DNA from: Fidelibacterota bacterium
GTDB taxonomy: Bacteria; Marinisomatota; Marinisomatia; Marinisomatales; TCS55
DNA length: 7,510 nt
Assembly (NCBI GenBank): GCA_002717765.1
Contig: PBCB01000005.1
Span: forward strand, 33,513 to 41,022
Reading direction: 5' to 3'
Below the pieces are notes generated by a model that had not been told where the DNA came from, made no database searches, and saw nothing but the letters and a program-made list of their open reading frames with translations. This document shows, in pieces, positions 1-5,956 of the stretch; position 1 is the first letter of the stretch, and every line of letters begins with the position of its first letter. A program made the translations under genes and the position numbers.

Positions 1-740
1 TCTTTCATGAGCACTTGCTGTTTTTGTTTATATTCATCTGAGGTTTCTTTTGCATAGCCGCCTTCCCCAACACCATCATCTTGATCGCTTTCTACTTCAA
101 CAAATTTGGCTCCTAAAGACTCTACCTGTTCTTTGACTTCCGGCCTAACATCAAAAGCTTCAACTTGAGCCCCTAATCTTTTTGCGGTTGCTATCGCTTG
201 CAATCCAGCAACGCCCGCACCTAATATTAAAACTTTTGCAGGTGGTATTGTGCCCGCAGCTGTCATTAGCAATGGCATGTACACAGGCAGATGCATTGCG
301 CCAATTATTACAGCTTTGTATCCTGCTACATTTGCCTGGGAACTAAGTGCATCCATGCTCTGCGCAAGGGTTGTTCTAGGGATAAGATGCATTGAGAATG
401 CAGAAATTTTCTTTTGGGTTAACTTCTTTACCGTCTCTTGATCTCTTGTTGTTTGAATAAGGGATATATAGGCTGAGCCATCCTGAATTAAATCAATCTC
501 ATTTAAGGTAGCTGGAGCAACCTTAATAATCAAATCTGATTTAGTCAATATTGTAGATGCATCAGGCATAATTTTAGCACCTGCTTTTTCATAATCCTTA
601 TCTGGGTAGTGCGAAGAAAGCCCCGCGGAGGATTCGATATAAACCTCAAGACCGCATTTAATTAAATCTTTAACAGTCTGAGGGGTTGCGGCGACACGAT
701 TCTCACCTTTTTGAACTTCTTTTAGTACACCAACGATCAT
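1..740 (-). CDS. pntA: NAD(P) transhydrogenase subunit alpha (PntA), N-terminal part, cut by window edge
   Basis: This is the NAD(H)-binding domain I of proton-translocating transhydrogenase, which couples hydride transfer between NADH and NADP+ to proton movement at the inner membrane. The reading frame is open from the ATG at 740 down to base 1, giving 246 codons. The N-terminus (MIVGVLKEVQKGENRVAATP) matches the family start. The RQD loop involved in hydride transfer is visible as R122, Q127 and D130 within the conserved 121-145 segment. The Rossmann motif GAGVAG is at residues 174-179, followed by the PntA-typical RPEVKEQ at 199-205. These features favour PntA over alanine dehydrogenase, its closest relative. 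The ribosome site is weak, an AGG about 7 nt before the ATG. The C-terminus is missing, so it is unknown whether this is the short split form (PntAA) or the long E. coli form with membrane helices. The pntB partner, if adjacent, lies outside the window. Confidence 0.93.
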   Translation of the reverse strand, partial: MIVGVLKEVQKGENRVAATPQTVKDLIKCGLEVYIESSAGLSSHYPDKDYEKAGAKIMPDASTILTKSDLIIKVAPATLNEIDLIQDGSAYISLIQTTRDQETVKKLTQKKISAFSMHLIPRTTLAQSMDALSSQANVAGYKAVIIGAMHLPVYMPLLMTAAGTIPPAKVLILGAGVAGLQAIATAKRLGAQVEAFDVRPEVKEQVESLGAKFVEVESDQDDGVGEGGYAKETSDEYKQKQQVLMK

Positions 741-853
741 TATATAGCCTGTAAATAGTTTTTAATTGAGCATCAAATTTAATTAATTATTTATATATAT
801 ATCTTAATTTGATTAAAGATTTTTCCAATCATTTAAGAGTCATAATATTGTAT
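741..853. promoter_or_regulatory. AT-rich divergent intergenic region with likely promoters for pntA and the lipoprotein gene
   Basis: This is the only space available for promoters of the two divergent genes. It contains a TA-alternating tract at about 792-802 that could supply a -10 element on either strand. On the plus strand a TTGAGC at 766-771 (4 of 6 matches to a -35 box) lies 20 nt before TATATA at 792-797, or 16 nt before TATTTA at 788-793. Both arrangements are imperfect. An 8-bp inverted repeat, ATCAAATT (772-779) and AATTTGAT (806-813), flanks the TA tract and could be an operator, but in such AT-rich DNA it may be chance. No terminator-like hairpin is seen. Confidence 0.35.
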
Positions 854-2380
854 ATGAATTCACCGAAGTTATTATTGTTTATCATTATTCTGTTTAATGC
901 CTGTGCTCCACATATCAAAGTTGTAGAGCGCTATCCCAACGATCAGAAAAAAACTACTGAAGTTTTCAAGCACAAGCGTCTCGGATCTGCGCTTAAGAAG
1001 CGATTAACATACCATGCAAGTGGCCAGGTTGAAACAGAAACAAATTTTTCCAATAAGGATAAACATGGAACATTTTTTTCTTATCATGAGAATGGGCGCT
1101 ATGCGATCAAAGGCAATTATAAATTTGGTAAAAAAAGCGGTAAGTGGGAGTGGCTTGATCAAAACGGCCAATTAGATTCGGTTTACAGTTATAAAAATGG
1201 TCTATTAGATGGAAAGTATGAGAATTATGATAAGGGAAATATTCAGATAAGACAACAATATCGAATAGGTAAACTGAATGGTGCCTTTACAGAATACTAT
1301 TCTGATGGTTCAAAAAAATCAACTGGAAAATACCTTAACGATCTTCCTCATAGTAAGTGGGAATGGTTTGATAAAAACCAATTAAAAACTAGGCTGATTA
1401 ATTACAATAGTGGAATTAAAAATGGCAACTTTAAAGTTTGGTCCGATGGCGTTATAAACCTTTCAGGGGTTTACTGGTCTGATAAGCGCCATGGAGCTTG
1501 GAAGTGGCATCGGTCTGACAAGCAACTAGACTCATTAGTGAACTATACCAATGGGGAGCTAAATGGTCAATATAAAATTTGGCATGATAATAATAACTTA
1601 AAGATAATAGGAAGCTTTGCTGAAGGAAAACCTAGCGGTGAATGGAAATGGCTTTCCGAAAGAAAACAGACCGATTCATTAAAAACATTTTTGTCGGGCA
1701 AGTTGAATGGATTAACTGAAATTTATTATAACAATGGTCAAATAAAGTATCAACGTCAGTATAGATCCGGTCAATTAGATGGAGAATCGGTTTCATTTTA
1801 TATTTCCGGGCAACTTGAGAGCAAAATTCAATATAAAATAAATGAGAAAATGGGTCCCTTTGAATTTTGGTCTTCCAATGGTCAAATTGAAGAACAAGGA
1901 ACCTATCTTAAGGATCAATACCACGGCCTTATTCGGAGAAATTATTCAACAGGGCAATTAGCATCTGCAGCAACATACAGTAGAGGGATTCTAGATGGTA
2001 TTTCTCAAATATTTACCCCATCCAATACCTTGAAAAAAGAGGTTTTTTATTCAATGGGGAAGGAAATTGCTAGGTTAGAATATCATGATAATGGAAGATT
2101 TAAGCGGGTATTGCTATTTGAAGAAGGCTTAACGATTTATGAGCGCAAGTGGAATATAGATGGATTTGAAAATACTGAACCAATCTATATAACCGGAACT
2201 CGTACAGAAGCAGATTATTATATTTCAGGTCAAATAAAATACGAATGTATATATAAGGGTCAATCAAAACATGGTATGGAATGGTGGTTTGATGAACAGC
2301 GTAATCCATTAAAAATAAATCTATACAACAATGGCAAAAAGATGATCTCCCATGATCTTTTATATGTTAGCGATGAATAA
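854..2380 (+). CDS. MORN_2-repeat (YwqK-family) lipoprotein, function unknown
   Basis: The 508-residue product starts with a lipoprotein signal peptide, MNSPKLLLFIIILFNAC: a lysine, a hydrophobic core and a lipobox-like FNAC with Cys17 as the expected lipidated residue. The rest is a long array of about 23-24-residue MORN_2-like units of the form Y-x-x-G-x-L-x-G-x-(Y/F)-x-x-(W/Y)-x-x-(N/D)-G-x-(I/L), roughly residues 52-495. I chose the ATG at 854 over an in-frame TTG at 809, because the TTG would place 15 polar or mixed residues before the signal peptide. No good Shine-Dalgarno is seen for either start. Proteins of this type are often labelled toxin-antitoxin YwqK-family antitoxin, but that label is inherited. 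No toxin gene is visible here, and an exported, repeat-built surface or periplasmic protein is the better description. The gene lies 29 bp upstream of the DUF423 gene without an obvious terminator, so co-transcription is possible. The molecular role is unknown. Confidence 0.85.
   Translation: MNSPKLLLFIIILFNACAPHIKVVERYPNDQKKTTEVFKHKRLGSALKKRLTYHASGQVETETNFSNKDKHGTFFSYHENGRYAIKGNYKFGKKSGKWEWLDQNGQLDSVYSYKNGLLDGKYENYDKGNIQIRQQYRIGKLNGAFTEYYSDGSKKSTGKYLNDLPHSKWEWFDKNQLKTRLINYNSGIKNGNFKVWSDGVINLSGVYWSDKRHGAWKWHRSDKQLDSLVNYTNGELNGQYKIWHDNNNLKIIGSFAEGKPSGEWKWLSERKQTDSLKTFLSGKLNGLTEIYYNNGQIKYQRQYRSGQLDGESVSFYISGQLESKIQYKINEKMGPFEFWSSNGQIEEQGTYLKDQYHGLIRRNYSTGQLASAATYSRGILDGISQIFTPSNTLKKEVFYSMGKEIARLEYHDNGRFKRVLLFEEGLTIYERKWNIDGFENTEPIYITGTRTEADYYISGQIKYECIYKGQSKHGMEWWFDEQRNPLKINLYNNGKKMISHDLLYVSDE
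1007..2338 (+). repeat. Tandem MORN_2-like protein repeats, about 23.7-residue (71-bp) period
   Basis: The coding repeat covers nearly the whole mature lipoprotein. Aligned aromatic positions recur every 23-24 residues. Units beginning (S/H)-(G/S)-x-W-x-W have first tryptophans at W98, W169, W216 and W264 (508-residue numbering). The spacings are 71, 47 and 48 residues, that is three, two and two basic units. Three of these four W-x-W units (all but the W169 unit) carry a following Q-x-D-S-(V/L) motif, and they alternate with units lacking W-x-W in the 169-311 stretch. This suggests a two-unit (about 47-residue) higher-order repeat. I saw no near-identical DNA copies, so the array looks old rather than freshly duplicated. 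Confidence 0.8.
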
Positions 2381-2409
2381 CAGAATAATATATTGTAATT
2401 TATAGAATA

Positions 2410-2784
2410 ATGGAGCGTCATATTTTATGGATAATCATTGGTTCAGCCTTGGCTGCACTAGCTGTTGCAATAGGAGCTTTTGGTGCGCATGGCCTTAAAT
2501 CAAGAGTCTCTGCAGATGATTTAATAATTTTTGAAACGGGAGTGCGCTACCAGATGTATCATTCCTTAGCATTGATACTGCTTGGACTGATAGGAGTCAA
2601 TTTCCAATCAAATGTGGTTCAACTCCCCGCCATTTTATTTCTAGTTGGCATAATTATATTTTCTGGAACACTGTACCTGATTCCATTAACTGGACTACGC
2701 TGGCTTGGCGCGATAACTCCAATTGGTGGCACTGCGCTTATTCTTGGGTGGATTATGCTTATATTTAATCTTATAAGATCTTAA
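2410..2784 (+). CDS. DUF423 family small integral membrane protein (YgdD/YwdK-like)
   Basis: This 124-residue protein has the normal length for the DUF423 family, whose biochemical role is not established. Four hydrophobic segments are visible at about residues 5-27, 47-63, 72-92 and 98-121. Family hallmarks are GAFGAHGL at 22-29, the TGVRYQMYHSLAL segment at 43-55, FSGTLY at 84-89 and GAITPIGGTALILGW at 100-114. It should sit in the inner membrane. The ATG at 2410 has no clear Shine-Dalgarno, which fits translation following from the upstream gene 29 nt away. Its stop overlaps the permease start by one base (TAATG, 2782-2786), so the two are probably translationally coupled. Confidence 0.9.
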   Translation: MERHILWIIIGSALAALAVAIGAFGAHGLKSRVSADDLIIFETGVRYQMYHSLALILLGLIGVNFQSNVVQLPAILFLVGIIIFSGTLYLIPLTGLRWLGAITPIGGTALILGWIMLIFNLIRS

Positions 2785-4103
2785 TGTCAAATTCTAGAAG
2801 AGTTCTCGGTGTATTTGATGCAACCTCAATGGTGACAGGTAATATGATAGGTTCAGGTATATTTCTACTAGTTGGTTTTGCTGCAGAACCCGTTACGAGT
2901 GAATTTGCACTAATAATGGCATGGTTGGGAGGTGGAATTATGGCGCTTATGGGTGCATTTTGCATAGCGGAGCTCTCAACGCGTTTTCCTCAAACAGGTG
3001 GCGATTTTATTTATCTTCATAAGGTCTATGGTCCTTTTCCATCTTTTTTGTATGGTTGGATGAGCTTAGTAATCTTTCAAACAGGTGCTACTGCAGTATT
3101 GGCGTTATTTTCAGCCAAATACACTTTACAATTCTTTCCCCATCTTCAATTTTTGTCAATACCAGGACTCGCTTCTTTAATCTTAGTTACATTGACCTTA
3201 ATTCATTGCTTTAAAGTTCAAGTAGGATCACGTTTTCAATCGATTTTGACCATCGTAAAAGTTGTCGGAATATTTACGATGATTACTATTCTAATAAATC
3301 TAAAACCTGAGGAAGTAGCACCAGTAAACAATGGAACATCTTCATACAATCCCTATATTGGGTTTTCACGCGCATTAACCCCTATTTTTTTTGCTTACAC
3401 CGGCTGGAATTGCGCTGGGTATATTGCGGGTGAAATTTCTAATCCAAGAAAAACGTTACCGGTTGCCTTAATTGGAGGCACATTGGCAACAATGATAATT
3501 TATGCCATAGTAAATTACTCATTCATTCAATCTATTGGCCTTGAAAGTATGAAGGGCCAAGAAATGGTACCGCTGTTGGCCTTGAATGCTGTTGGTGCAG
3601 GTCATTGGTCAAATTTTTTATCTCTTTTGATATTGATTAGTGTCATGAGTTCGCTATCAATTCACGTTCAAACCGCCGCCGCTAGAGTCATTCAAGCCAT
3701 GGGACAGCAGGGTATTTTTTTTAAATTTACGGGTAAAACTCATTCGCGATATTATACTCCTGTTAACGCTTTAACTGTTCAGGCAATATGGACAATCGGG
3801 CTCATGTTTTTATTAGATATTGAAAATTTAGTTGACTCAACAACGGTAGTTATGATTATGTTTTCAGCTCTTTCAATATCAACCCTATTTAAGGTTGATA
3901 GATCTAAATCAGATTCAAAAATTTATAATATTCCTTTTTATCCCTATATCCCTATAGCATACATCATAAGTGCTTTTTTTATTTGCTGGGGAGTCATCCA
4001 ATTTCACTTAGGACAAAATAGCTACCTCCCATTTTGGGGATTATTTTTTCTGTTAGCTGGTAGTATTATTTATTTTTCATGGAAGAAGTTATTTAATGAA
4101 TAA
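2784..4103 (+). CDS. APC-superfamily amino acid permease (LAT/YfnA-like)
   Basis: The 439-residue protein has about twelve hydrophobic segments, the expected size for an APC secondary transporter in the inner membrane. TM1 carries the substrate-binding signature GNMIGSGIF (19-27). TM6 and the following loop read FFAYTGWNCAGYIAGEISNP (202-221) then RKTLP, a pattern typical of the LAT-type branch. The segment ARVIQAMGQQGIFFKF (300-315) followed by TPVNAL (325-330) matches the conserved TM8-TM9 loop. The fold and family are therefore clear. The substrate is not: a neutral or small amino acid is likely from the family, and the neighbouring methyl-cycle gene is only a weak hint toward a sulphur amino acid. 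The start overlaps the DUF423 stop by 1 nt and the end overlaps the next gene by 8 nt, placing it in the middle of an operon. Confidence 0.9.
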   Translation: MSNSRRVLGVFDATSMVTGNMIGSGIFLLVGFAAEPVTSEFALIMAWLGGGIMALMGAFCIAELSTRFPQTGGDFIYLHKVYGPFPSFLYGWMSLVIFQTGATAVLALFSAKYTLQFFPHLQFLSIPGLASLILVTLTLIHCFKVQVGSRFQSILTIVKVVGIFTMITILINLKPEEVAPVNNGTSSYNPYIGFSRALTPIFFAYTGWNCAGYIAGEISNPRKTLPVALIGGTLATMIIYAIVNYSFIQSIGLESMKGQEMVPLLALNAVGAGHWSNFLSLLILISVMSSLSIHVQTAAARVIQAMGQQGIFFKFTGKTHSRYYTPVNALTVQAIWTIGLMFLLDIENLVDSTTVVMIMFSALSISTLFKVDRSKSDSKIYNIPFYPYIPIAYIISAFFICWGVIQFHLGQNSYLPFWGLFFLLAGSIIYFSWKKLFNE

Positions 4104-5376
4104 AATTTCAAAAAATGGATCCAAGAAAAATGGACATAATTTGCTTAATTGGGCTGAAGAAAGAATGCCAATTTTGCAAAAAATATCAACACGTTTTGAA
4201 AGCGAAAAACCCTTAAAGGATATCAAGATTGGTGTCGCTTTACATCTTGAAAAGAAAACTGGAATCTTGTTGCGCACACTGTGCAAAGGAGGCGCTGAAA
4301 TTTCAGCATCATCCTGCAATCCATTAACAACAGATGACACTGTTGCAGCTGCCCTTTCAGATGAAATGACTATTCATGCATGGGCTGGGCAAACCGATGA
4401 AGAATATTATGAATGCTTGCATGCTGTTCTTTCGGGACAGCCAAATATTTTGATTGATGATGGATGTGATCTAATCTTTTTGGCACATTCAAAATATCCT
4501 GAGATTATAAAGAATATTTATGGTGCCTGTGAAGAAACAACAACGGGAATTGTTAGATTGCAAGCAATGCATAGGGATGCTGCGCTTAAATTTCCAATAA
4601 TGGCTGTAAATAACGCATTTTCAAAATACCTCTTTGATAACAGATATGGAACTGGGCAAAGTGTTATAGAAGGTATTTTATCTGCAACTAACACTCTTGT
4701 TGCTGGAAAAAACATTGTAATCGCGGGCTATGGATGGTGTGGTAGAGGATTAGCAGATCGCCTGAAAGGTCTTGGTGCTAAAGTCTTTGTTGTTGAGACC
4801 GCATCAAATAACGCCTATGGGTCTTCAGGTTATCATCGTGCCCTAGAAGCACTGTACGATGGCTGTTGGGTGGGTTCTATGAATGAGGCCGCTCCTTTAG
4901 GTGATATTTTTATTACCGCCACAGGAAACAAGCACGCAATAAATAAAGACCATCTTACCAAAATGAAAGATGGTGCAATTTTGGCAAACGCAGGTCACTT
5001 TAATCACGAAATCGATTTAAATGGGCTTCGATCTATTTCAAGCTCTTCTGATGAGATTCTGACCAATGTTGAAAAATTTATATTAAAGAATGGAAAACAT
5101 TTAATTCTGCTCTCACAAGGAAGATTGGTAAATTTATCACAACCTACCGGCCAAGGACATCCAATTGAAATTATGGATGCCAGTTTTGGTATTCAAGCTC
5201 TATGCGTTGAATATTTAGCAAAGAATTATAAGGATTTGGATTCATCTATTCATGATGTGCCAATGTTAATTGATAATGAAGTGGCGAAAATTGCTTTAGA
5301 TTCTCATGGAATTCAATTAGATGAATTAAGCAAGGATCAACAAAAATATATAGAAAGCTGGCAGGAGGGAACCTAA
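4096..5376 (+). CDS. ahcY: S-adenosylhomocysteine hydrolase family protein, divergent
   Basis: AhcY family enzymes use bound NAD+ to split S-adenosylhomocysteine reversibly into adenosine and homocysteine, clearing the inhibitor of methyltransferases. At 426 residues this is the short bacterial/archaeal form, ending in SWQEGT rather than the C-terminal YRY of long forms. Conserved elements are ALHLEKKT at 48-55, SSCNPLTTDD at 72-81, IDDGCD at 120-125, EETTTG at 146-151, catalytic-type K177 and D181 with N182, the NAD-binding GYGWCG at 211-216, GHF at 300-302 and GRLVNL at 342-347. HLExKT (human H-x-T-x-E-T) and GYGWCGRG recall the Thermotoga/archaeal branch. Oddities are VNN for VND at 171-173, DDGCD for DDGGD, a 9-residue enlargement of the loop after E234 replacing EVDP, and two extra residues before GHP (354-356). 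It could therefore prefer a related nucleoside such as S-inosylhomocysteine, a reaction reported for a methanogen homologue. It overlaps the permease by 8 nt and dut by 1 nt. Confidence 0.88.
   Translation: MNKISKNGSKKNGHNLLNWAEERMPILQKISTRFESEKPLKDIKIGVALHLEKKTGILLRTLCKGGAEISASSCNPLTTDDTVAAALSDEMTIHAWAGQTDEEYYECLHAVLSGQPNILIDDGCDLIFLAHSKYPEIIKNIYGACEETTTGIVRLQAMHRDAALKFPIMAVNNAFSKYLFDNRYGTGQSVIEGILSATNTLVAGKNIVIAGYGWCGRGLADRLKGLGAKVFVVETASNNAYGSSGYHRALEALYDGCWVGSMNEAAPLGDIFITATGNKHAINKDHLTKMKDGAILANAGHFNHEIDLNGLRSISSSSDEILTNVEKFILKNGKHLILLSQGRLVNLSQPTGQGHPIEIMDASFGIQALCVEYLAKNYKDLDSSIHDVPMLIDNEVAKIALDSHGIQLDELSKDQQKYIESWQEGT
5363..5368 (+). promoter_or_regulatory. Shine-Dalgarno of dut inside the end of ahcY
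   Basis: A full AGGAGG lies 7 nt before the dut ATG at 5376, within the last codons of ahcY. It is the strongest ribosome site in the five-gene cluster. It fixes the dut start and suggests that dut can be initiated independently as well as by coupling across the TAATG stop-start overlap. Confidence 0.85.
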
Positions 5377-5813
5377 TGAATTTAAAGATTAAACCGTTTA
5401 ATGATAAAGTTAAGCAAATGTATGAAAATCATGGCCATTTCCATCATGGAGATGCAGGGCTAGATGTATTTATCACTACTAAGCAAACTATTGGCGCGGG
5501 AGCTACGGATATGATTCATTTAGAGATTGCTTGCGAGCCCGACAACGAACAACCTTACCTATTAATGCCTAGGTCAAGCATAGGAAAAACTCCTTTGAGG
5601 TTATGTAATTCAATTGGACTTATTGATGGGGGCTATAGAGGCGAAATTATGGCTGTGGTAGATAATGTGAAAAACGAAGATTATACCGTAGAGCCAAATC
5701 AACGATTATTTCAGATAGTTGCTATGAATGGATCTCCAATTTATTTTGATATTGTTGATGAGTTATCTGAAACGTCTAGAGGGGAAGGTGGCTTTGGCAG
5801 TACCGGCAAATAA
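5376..5813 (+). CDS. dut: Deoxyuridine 5'-triphosphate nucleotidohydrolase (dUTPase, trimeric type)
   Basis: dUTPase hydrolyses dUTP to dUMP and pyrophosphate, keeping uracil out of DNA and supplying the thymidylate precursor. The 145-residue length is standard for the homotrimeric family. All five motifs are present: motif 1 AGLDVF (27-32), motif 2 PRSSIGK (65-71), motif 3 GLIDGGYRGE (81-90, with the expected D84 and Y87), motif 4 RLFQIV (110-115) and the C-terminal glycine-rich arm RGEGGFGSTG (135-144). The enzyme therefore looks complete and active. The stretch after motif 2 (KTPLRLCNSIG, 71-81) recalls eukaryotic and large-virus dUTPases more than the E. coli enzyme, by memory only. It is the last gene of the cluster, overlapping ahcY by one base. 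Confidence 0.95.
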   Translation: MNLKIKPFNDKVKQMYENHGHFHHGDAGLDVFITTKQTIGAGATDMIHLEIACEPDNEQPYLLMPRSSIGKTPLRLCNSIGLIDGGYRGEIMAVVDNVKNEDYTVEPNQRLFQIVAMNGSPIYFDIVDELSETSRGEGGFGSTGK

Positions 5814-5833
5814 GTCATAATTACTATCACCCT

Positions 5834-5839
5834 TATATT
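5834..5839 (+). promoter_or_regulatory. Candidate -10 element for groESL
   Basis: TATATT matches 5 of 6 positions of a sigma-70 -10 box. A start about 7 nt downstream would fall inside the CIRCE-like operator, a common arrangement for HrcA repression. A -35 match is poor (AAGTCA at 5812-5817, 16-nt spacer). The stretch TATATTGG (5834-5841) also resembles the Bacteroidota -7 box TAnnTTTG with one mismatch. An alternative is TTGAAA at 5878-5883 as a -35 downstream of the operator, but no good -10 follows it. Confidence 0.4.
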
Positions 5840-5877
5840 GGTTTTTAGCAGTCTTTCTTAAAGACTGCTAAAAACCA
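5839..5877. other. 18-bp perfect hairpin with 3-nt loop, containing the CIRCE-like element
   Basis: Positions 5839-5856 are perfectly complementary to 5860-5877, leaving CTT (5857-5859) as the loop. The CIRCE-like core lies inside, and the symmetry continues through its spacer (TTT/AAA) and outer flanks (TGGTTT/AAACCA). Twenty-five nucleotides after the dut stop, such a stem could also act in termination or protect the 3' end of the upstream mRNA. No T-run follows on the plus strand (the next bases are TTGAAAAAAG), so it is not a standard intrinsic terminator. Confidence 0.85.
5845..5871. promoter_or_regulatory. CIRCE-like HrcA operator upstream of groESL
   Basis: The element reads TTAGCAGTC-N9-GACTGCTAA. 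The consensus CIRCE is TTAGCACTC-N9-GAGTGCTAA, so each arm differs by one base, at mirror positions (C to G in the left arm, G to C in the right), and dyad symmetry is kept. The spacer is exactly 9 nt and the site lies 85 bp before the groES ATG, where HrcA-controlled groESL operons usually carry it. HrcA would repress under normal conditions and release on heat shock. hrcA itself is not in the window. Confidence 0.85.
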
Positions 5878-5902
5878 TTGAAAAAAGAGTAAAATCTTAA
5901 CT

Positions 5903-5920
5903 AATTTCAGCGCTGAAATT
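5903..5920. promoter_or_regulatory. Perfect 18-bp palindrome in the groES leader
   Basis: AATTTCAGCGCTGAAATT is its own reverse complement, with no mismatch and no spacer. It lies 31 nt after the CIRCE-like element and 36 nt before the groES ATG. As RNA it could form a 7-bp stem with a GCGC loop followed by a short U-run (to 5922). As DNA it has the form of a dimeric-repressor site. Which role applies, if any, cannot be read from sequence. Confidence 0.55.
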
Positions 5921-5944
5921 TTTAATATTAATTAATTACAAAAC

Positions 5945-5950
5945 AGGAGA
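5945..5950 (+). promoter_or_regulatory. Shine-Dalgarno of groES
   Basis: AGGAGA lies 6 nt before the ATG at 5957, a strong site that fits a highly expressed chaperonin gene and fixes the start. Confidence 0.85.
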
Positions 5951-5956
5951 ATTAAC

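Noticed and set aside
250..441. Plus-strand 63-codon open frame
   Set aside because: It lies wholly antisense to the well-conserved pntA frame and has no recognisable protein features.
809..853. TTG start giving a 523-residue version of the MORN lipoprotein
   Set aside because: It would bury the lipoprotein signal peptide behind 15 extra residues; the ATG at 854 places the charged residue, hydrophobic core and Cys in the right order.
854..2380. Antitoxin of a toxin-antitoxin pair, as YwqK-family names suggest
   Set aside because: The protein is a 508-residue predicted lipoprotein, and neither neighbour (PntA, DUF423) resembles a toxin.
2100..2965. Minus-strand open frames of 69 and 64 codons opposite the lipoprotein and permease genes
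   Set aside because: These are shadows of real coding sequence with no independent support.
4060..4096. Possible S-adenosylhomocysteine riboswitch before ahcY
   Set aside because: The permease gene runs 8 nt into ahcY, leaving no leader, and no pseudoknot-like structure was seen.
4089..4715. Minus-strand open frames of 83 and 65 codons opposite ahcY
   Set aside because: The plus strand encodes a clear conserved enzyme throughout; the antisense frames show no family motif or ribosome site.
5839..5877. Ordinary intrinsic terminator of the dut operon
   Set aside because: The stem is strong but lacks a following T-run, and its core matches a CIRCE operator in sequence, spacing and position; termination is kept only as a possible second role.
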